Origin: Fictibacillus fluitans
GTDB taxonomy: Bacteria; Bacillota; Bacilli; Bacillales; Fictibacillaceae
Assembly: GCF_030418125.1 (NCBI RefSeq)
Contig: NZ_JAUHTR010000007.1
Location: 124,001 to 188,000, forward strand
Reading direction: 5' to 3'
DNA: 64,000 nucleotides
Shown: piece after piece, positions 60,665 to 64,000 of the stretch
Layout of the letters: every line of letters begins with the position of its first letter
Position numbering within the stretch: the first letter of the stretch is position 1
Position numbers and translations under genes: made by a program
The notes under the pieces: generated by a model
Database searches by the model: none
The model's input: only the letters and a program-made list of their open reading frames with translations
What the model was told of the DNA's origin: nothing

Positions 60665-61969
60665 TTATTGAAAAATCTTTTGAAGCTCCGTGAGCCCAAG
60701 ATAAGCAAACATCAATACACTTCCGATAAGTACGGCGTTGGCCAGCCACTTGCTTCGGTATTCCGGTTCAACCCGCTTGGAATTCAGCAGAACAACAAGG
60801 GATATGGCCAAAAACGGCATGAACAATGCGCCAAGCGCCCCATAAAGGATAATCAGTTCCACTGGTTTTCCGAAGAAAAAGATCAGCATTGGCGGGAATG
60901 TCAGCCACGCAAGGTACAGACGGTACATCGGCTCCTTTTCTGTAACTGGCTTTACAGATCTCACTTCTCCTTTTTTCAGACGAATGGTTTTCATAAAGTC
61001 AGCAAACAGGTAAGGCACACCGTTCCATACGCCAAGAAGTGACGTAAAAGCAGCAGACCAAAAGGCAATCAGGAACAGCCATCTCAACGGGGTTCCAAAT
61101 TCTTCACCAAGCATTTGGGCAAGGTTAATCAGCCCCTGGTCTCCACGAAGTTCCACATCGGTACCATATAAAAACTTGGCTCCGATAATCAGAGCGGCCA
61201 TGGAAAAAAGGCCCGTCATGGCGTAAGCGGCTTTGGCATCGAGTCTCATGACAGAGATCCATCCCTTGCCGTTCCACCCTTTTTCCTTCAGCCAGTAACC
61301 GTAGGAAGCCATGGTGATGGTGCCGCCGACCCCGCCAATCAAACCGAGCGCCAGCACGAAAGATCCATCCGGAACTTTGGGAACAAGCCCACCCCCGAAT
61401 TCCCCCAGGCTTGGCAAGAACAAAAGAGCAGTTCCGATAATCGTAATAAACATAACACCAATCAGCACGGTCATTATGCGTTCAAACAGGAGGTAACGCC
61501 CTGTCCAAACAAGAACAAAGCCCAACAGCGAGTGAACAACCGCCCACGCCCAAACCGGCATGATCGGAAACATCGCATGCATGCCAAGGCCGCATGTTAA
61601 GGCTGCGGCAGCGCCATATATGTATCCCCAGATGACGGAATAAACACCGAAGTAACCGGTTGCCCACTTTCCCAGTGAATGCCACCCTTGCAGAATCGTT
61701 TGTCCGGTGGCCAAATACCAGCGGCCTACTCCTTCGTTCAAAAAGTATTTTAAAATGGCTCCAATAATAACCGCCCAGACAAATGTCATCCCAAACGAAG
61801 TTCCGATAACAATGGCTGTAATCATATCAGCTGTTCCTACACCGGTAGCCGCCACCACAAATCCCGGGCCGATCATTTTCAGTTTCTGTCCCCAGCTGTG
61901 TGGTGGAGCGCCTCCGTTTTTCATAGATGCGTGGTTGATTTCCGTGCCTGCACTTGCTTCACTTTTCAT
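60665..61969 (-). CDS. Nramp-family-related membrane transporter lacking the usual metal-site motifs
   Basis: 434 residues with about eleven membrane segments and overall Nramp organisation (GPGFVVAATGVGTADMITA in TM1). The DPGN motif of TM1 that binds Mn/Fe in MntH is replaced by GTAD, and the MPH motif of TM6 by TMAS (GGTITMASYGYW), so classical divalent-metal binding is unlikely. It belongs to a divergent clade whose substrate I cannot name. The ATG at 61969 follows a GGGGACTGGAG region; 23 further codons upstream are open but lack a site. Confidence 0.8.
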   Translation of the reverse strand: MKSEASAGTEINHASMKNGGAPPHSWGQKLKMIGPGFVVAATGVGTADMITAIVIGTSFGMTFVWAVIIGAILKYFLNEGVGRWYLATGQTILQGWHSLGKWATGYFGVYSVIWGYIYGAAAALTCGLGMHAMFPIMPVWAWAVVHSLLGFVLVWTGRYLLFERIMTVLIGVMFITIIGTALLFLPSLGEFGGGLVPKVPDGSFVLALGLIGGVGGTITMASYGYWLKEKGWNGKGWISVMRLDAKAAYAMTGLFSMAALIIGAKFLYGTDVELRGDQGLINLAQMLGEEFGTPLRWLFLIAFWSAAFTSLLGVWNGVPYLFADFMKTIRLKKGEVRSVKPVTEKEPMYRLYLAWLTFPPMLIFFFGKPVELIILYGALGALFMPFLAISLVVLLNSKRVEPEYRSKWLANAVLIGSVLMFAYLGLTELQKIFQ

Positions 61970-62112
61970 CTCCAGTCCCCTTTTCTGCAGTTTAGTAAAG
62001 CGTTTTCTAAATATGTCCCGATAAAACTGTCCCTTCAAATCTATTATGTCATTAGTATAGAAAATTTTGAATACTTAATATTTAAATATCCATCTCCTTT
62101 CCAAAGAGCAGC

Positions 62113-62186
62113 AAAAAAAGCCCGCACTGAACCATAGGCATAAGGAGTCTGACGCAATTCCCTACTGCTATGGATAGCGGGGCTTT
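62113..62186 (-). other. Long stem structure with T run between DUF3870 and Nramp-related genes
   Basis: On the minus strand AGCCCCGC pairs with GCGGGCT, CCATAG with CTATGG, and AGGGA with TCCTT, giving a three-tier stem with internal loops, followed by seven T. It may be simply the terminator of the DUF3870 gene (100 bases upstream) or a structured leader of the Nramp-related gene (about 144 bases downstream). Confidence 0.5.
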
Positions 62187-62286
62187 CCTAATTCGTGTGA
62201 AATGGGTGTATTTCACCATTAAGAAGACACTTTCCAATCGTATACTCTTAAATTATGGTTTATTATAGCAAGGTCTGCAAACGGTT

Positions 62287-62631
62287 TCAACAGGTGGTTT
62301 GTGACTGCCTCATCTTTTCCATATATCGCTTGTACGCCGCTTTGACCGCCATGATGACTGAATTGGTGGACGGAGTATAATAATAATCTTCTATTCTCTG
62401 AACCAGACCGTCAAGCCCCTGAGAAAGGTCATAGCCGACGATCACCCTTCGTAAGAAGTCCCTTGCCAGTTCTGTAACAAAGGTAAATTCGGCATTCACT
62501 ATTCTGTTGTTCTCGGTGTCAATTTCCATGACAATGCCGGATGTTTTATACAGCTCAAACATGGAACTGCCCTGCGGCGCTTTGGCATACCCGGTAACAA
62601 GCACCGTGTTCATCTTAACTAATTCACTCAT
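62287..62631 (-). CDS. DUF3870 family protein
   Basis: 114 residues beginning MSELVKMNTVLVTGYAKAP, with GSSMFELYKTSGIVMEIDTE and FLRRVIVGYDLSQGLDGLVQRIE. This fits the DUF3870 family, small cytoplasmic proteins of unknown function in Firmicutes, often near transporters or amino-acid catabolism genes. AAGGGG precedes the ATG. Same strand as the Nramp-related gene, about 320 bases upstream of it. Confidence 0.75.
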   Translation of the reverse strand: MSELVKMNTVLVTGYAKAPQGSSMFELYKTSGIVMEIDTENNRIVNAEFTFVTELARDFLRRVIVGYDLSQGLDGLVQRIEDYYYTPSTNSVIMAVKAAYKRYMEKMRQSQTTC

Positions 62632-62757
62632 TTTGCCAGACCCCTTCTTTGTCTGTGATTTGTTTTCATTTCTATTGTAACAAACCTTATGTGCTATCTT
62701 ACGGTGAATGCCGCAAAAATATATACACAGAAAAAGAAAAAATATGGATTTTCCTTT

Positions 62758-62796
62758 TTTACAATGAATTTACAATTCTATGATTAATATTTAACA
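62758..62796 (+). promoter_or_regulatory. Pho box (PhoP-binding repeats)
   Basis: TTTACA at 62758 and at 62769, exactly 11 bases apart, a weaker unit at 62780 and TTAACA at 62791, again in phase. PhoP of Bacillus binds such TT(A/C/T)A(A/C)A repeats at 11-base intervals ahead of phosphate-starvation genes. It lies 54-92 bases before the phosphatase start. Confidence 0.8.
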
Positions 62797-62849
62797 TCCA
62801 TTCATTAAACTGGTAATTGTTAAGAAAAATGATTTAGGAGGTATACATA

Positions 62850-64000
62850 TTGTTTAAAAAGAAGATTGGCAAAAAGTTGATTCCCCTTGCCGTATTGTCC
62901 ACCGTTGCACTCGGAGGCATGGCCGGAAGCTATCCCCATGCTCATGCCCAGCCACAGCAAGAAAACAAAAATAATGGCAAAATCAAAAACGTTATTGTTC
63001 TTATCGGTGATGGAATGGGTGTTTCCTACACATCCGCCTACCGCTACCTGAAAGATAATCCTTCCACTAAAGTTGCAGAGCGGACGGCCTTTGATAAATA
63101 CCTTGTCGGGCAGCAAATGACCTATCCTGAAGATCCTGAACAAAATGTAACGGATTCCGCATCTGCTGCAACGGCAATGTCTGCAGGGGTTAAGACCTAC
63201 AATAACGCGATTGCCGTGGATAATGATAAATCAGAGGTCAAAACCGTGCTGGAAGCAGCCAAAGAAGAAGGCAAAGCCACCGGTTTGGTCGCCACTTCCG
63301 AAATCACCCATGCAACCCCCGCTTCCTTTGGTTCACATGATGAAAGCCGCCAAAACATGAATGCGATTGCTGATGATTACTTTGATGAAAAAGTAAAAGG
63401 CAAGCACAAAATCGATGTCCTTCTTGGCGGTGGCCTCAGCAACTTTGACCGTAAGGACCGCATTTTGACCAAGCAATTTAAAAAAGCAGGTTACAGCTAT
63501 GTAACAGACCGCAATCAAATGCTGAACGATAAAAACGATCAAATTCTTGGCCTTTTTGCCCCTGGCGGACTGCCAAAGAAAATTGACCGGACGGATGAAG
63601 TTCCTTCCCTGAAAGAGATGACCAATACTGCGCTTAAAAAGCTGAACAAAGACAAAGACGGATTCTTCCTCATGGTCGAAGGAAGCCAGATTGACTGGGC
63701 AGGCCATGACAACGATATTGTCGCTGCCATGAGTGAAATGAGTGACTTTGAACAAGCGTTCCAGGCAGCCATCAACTTTGCCAAAAAAGACAAGCATACC
63801 CTGGTAGTAACGACAGCTGACCACTCTACCGGAGGTTATTCCATTGGTGCCAACGGCATCTACAACTGGTTCGGCGAGCCGATCAGAGCGGCTAAACGCA
63901 CCCCTGATTTTATGGCGGAGCAAATTGCCAAGGGCAATGATGTGGAAAAAACATTAAAGCAGTACATTGATCAAAAGATTCTTCCTCTTTCCACTGATGA
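62850..64000 (+). CDS. Secreted alkaline phosphatase, 3' part outside window
   Basis: 383 codons are visible. A signal peptide (LIPLAVLSTVALGGMAG, cleavage near AHAQ) is followed by the PhoA fold: NVIVLIGDGMGVSYTSA with metal-binding Asp, the nucleophile serine in NVTDSASAATAMSAGVKT, ATSEITHATPASFGSHDE, LMVEGSQIDWAGHDND and TTADHSTGG with further metal ligands. It is of the Bacillus PhoA/PhoB type, releasing phosphate from organic esters outside the cell. TTG start at 62850 with AGGAGG eight bases upstream. The Pho box upstream indicates PhoPR induction under phosphate starvation. Confidence 0.95.
   Translation, partial: MFKKKIGKKLIPLAVLSTVALGGMAGSYPHAHAQPQQENKNNGKIKNVIVLIGDGMGVSYTSAYRYLKDNPSTKVAERTAFDKYLVGQQMTYPEDPEQNVTDSASAATAMSAGVKTYNNAIAVDNDKSEVKTVLEAAKEEGKATGLVATSEITHATPASFGSHDESRQNMNAIADDYFDEKVKGKHKIDVLLGGGLSNFDRKDRILTKQFKKAGYSYVTDRNQMLNDKNDQILGLFAPGGLPKKIDRTDEVPSLKEMTNTALKKLNKDKDGFFLMVEGSQIDWAGHDNDIVAAMSEMSDFEQAFQAAINFAKKDKHTLVVTTADHSTGGYSIGANGIYNWFGEPIRAAKRTPDFMAEQIAKGNDVEKTLKQYIDQKILPLSTD

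Noticed and set aside
62113-62186. Fluoride or yybP-ykoY (manganese) riboswitch upstream of the Nramp-related gene
   Set aside because: A GACTCCT string recalls the fluoride class, but the rest of the consensus and the expected pseudoknot are not present; no manganese-class core was found.
63333-63923. 196-codon minus-strand frame opposite the alkaline phosphatase
   Set aside because: The plus strand encodes all phosphatase motifs; the minus frame has no recognisable features.

Overview
The window is about 64 kb of chromosome from an endospore-forming, low-to-moderate-GC Firmicute of the Bacillaceae. Support comes from a GerA-type germinant receptor operon, a YunB sporulation gene, RsbR-type stressosome proteins, an S-box (SAM-I) leader, CsoR/CopZ/CopA copper resistance, a TreR-controlled trehalose PTS operon, HxlR/HxlAB formaldehyde assimilation and strong AGGAGG-type ribosome binding sites with frequent TTG starts. 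The genus cannot be settled from the sequence alone. No rRNA, tRNA, CRISPR, prophage or transposase gene was seen.

Layout. 1-3 kb: assimilatory sulfate reduction (S-box leader, YezD-like, cysH, sat running off the left edge), divergent from a TauE/SafE transporter whose own leader carries an intrinsic terminator. 3-7 kb: copper operon csoR-copZ-copA plus a His-rich membrane-anchored protein, with two CsoR-box-like operators. 7-10 kb: acyl-CoA dehydrogenase and an ArsB/NhaD-type permease. 10-18 kb: a stress and membrane region (TrkA-C membrane protein, DUF3243 and KGG-repeat proteins behind sigma-B-like promoters, SGNH hydrolase, YunB, zinc-ribbon protein, a V4R-STAS fusion, Fur-box FTR1 permease, NupC, RsbR paralogue). 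18-22 kb: treP-treA-treR. 22-25 kb: two overlapping very small genes, MarR regulator plus MFS pump, AbrB-family membrane protein. 26-28 kb: a CorA-like protein with an unusual N-terminus and a low-complexity Ser/Lys/Gly protein. 28-32 kb: gerA-gerB-gerC type operon. 32-34 kb: MFS pump and split ThrE exporter. 34-42 kb: oligopeptide/dipeptide ABC importer, gamma-glutamyltranspeptidase-like enzyme and split chromate-type transporter in one tight run. 42-50 kb: YesMN-type two-component system, carbohydrate ABC importer, a frameshifted YesL gene and an aldo/keto reductase. 50-55 kb: Lrp, HxlR, hxlA-hxlB, SDR and a zinc dehydrogenase resembling formaldehyde dehydrogenases. 55-60.5 kb: LuxR-type two-component system and an ABC-2 exporter. 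60.6-64 kb: Nramp-related transporter without the usual metal-site motifs, DUF3870 protein and a Pho-box alkaline phosphatase running off the right edge.

The least ordinary features are non-coding or borderline. Three related dispersed repeats (8.6, 52.7 and 57.4 kb) share a core but have two different kinds of terminal inverted repeat; one end of two copies forms a hairpin plus T-run that may serve as the terminator of the neighbouring gene. There are also a tandem 31-bp repeat, an attenuator-like leader before the TauE gene, a long stem structure upstream of the Nramp-related gene, two overlapping micro-genes at 22.5 kb and a one-base frameshift in the YesL-like gene. No wholly new multi-gene system could be demonstrated; the CorA-like protein and the V4R-STAS fusion are the best protein-level candidates for something poorly described.
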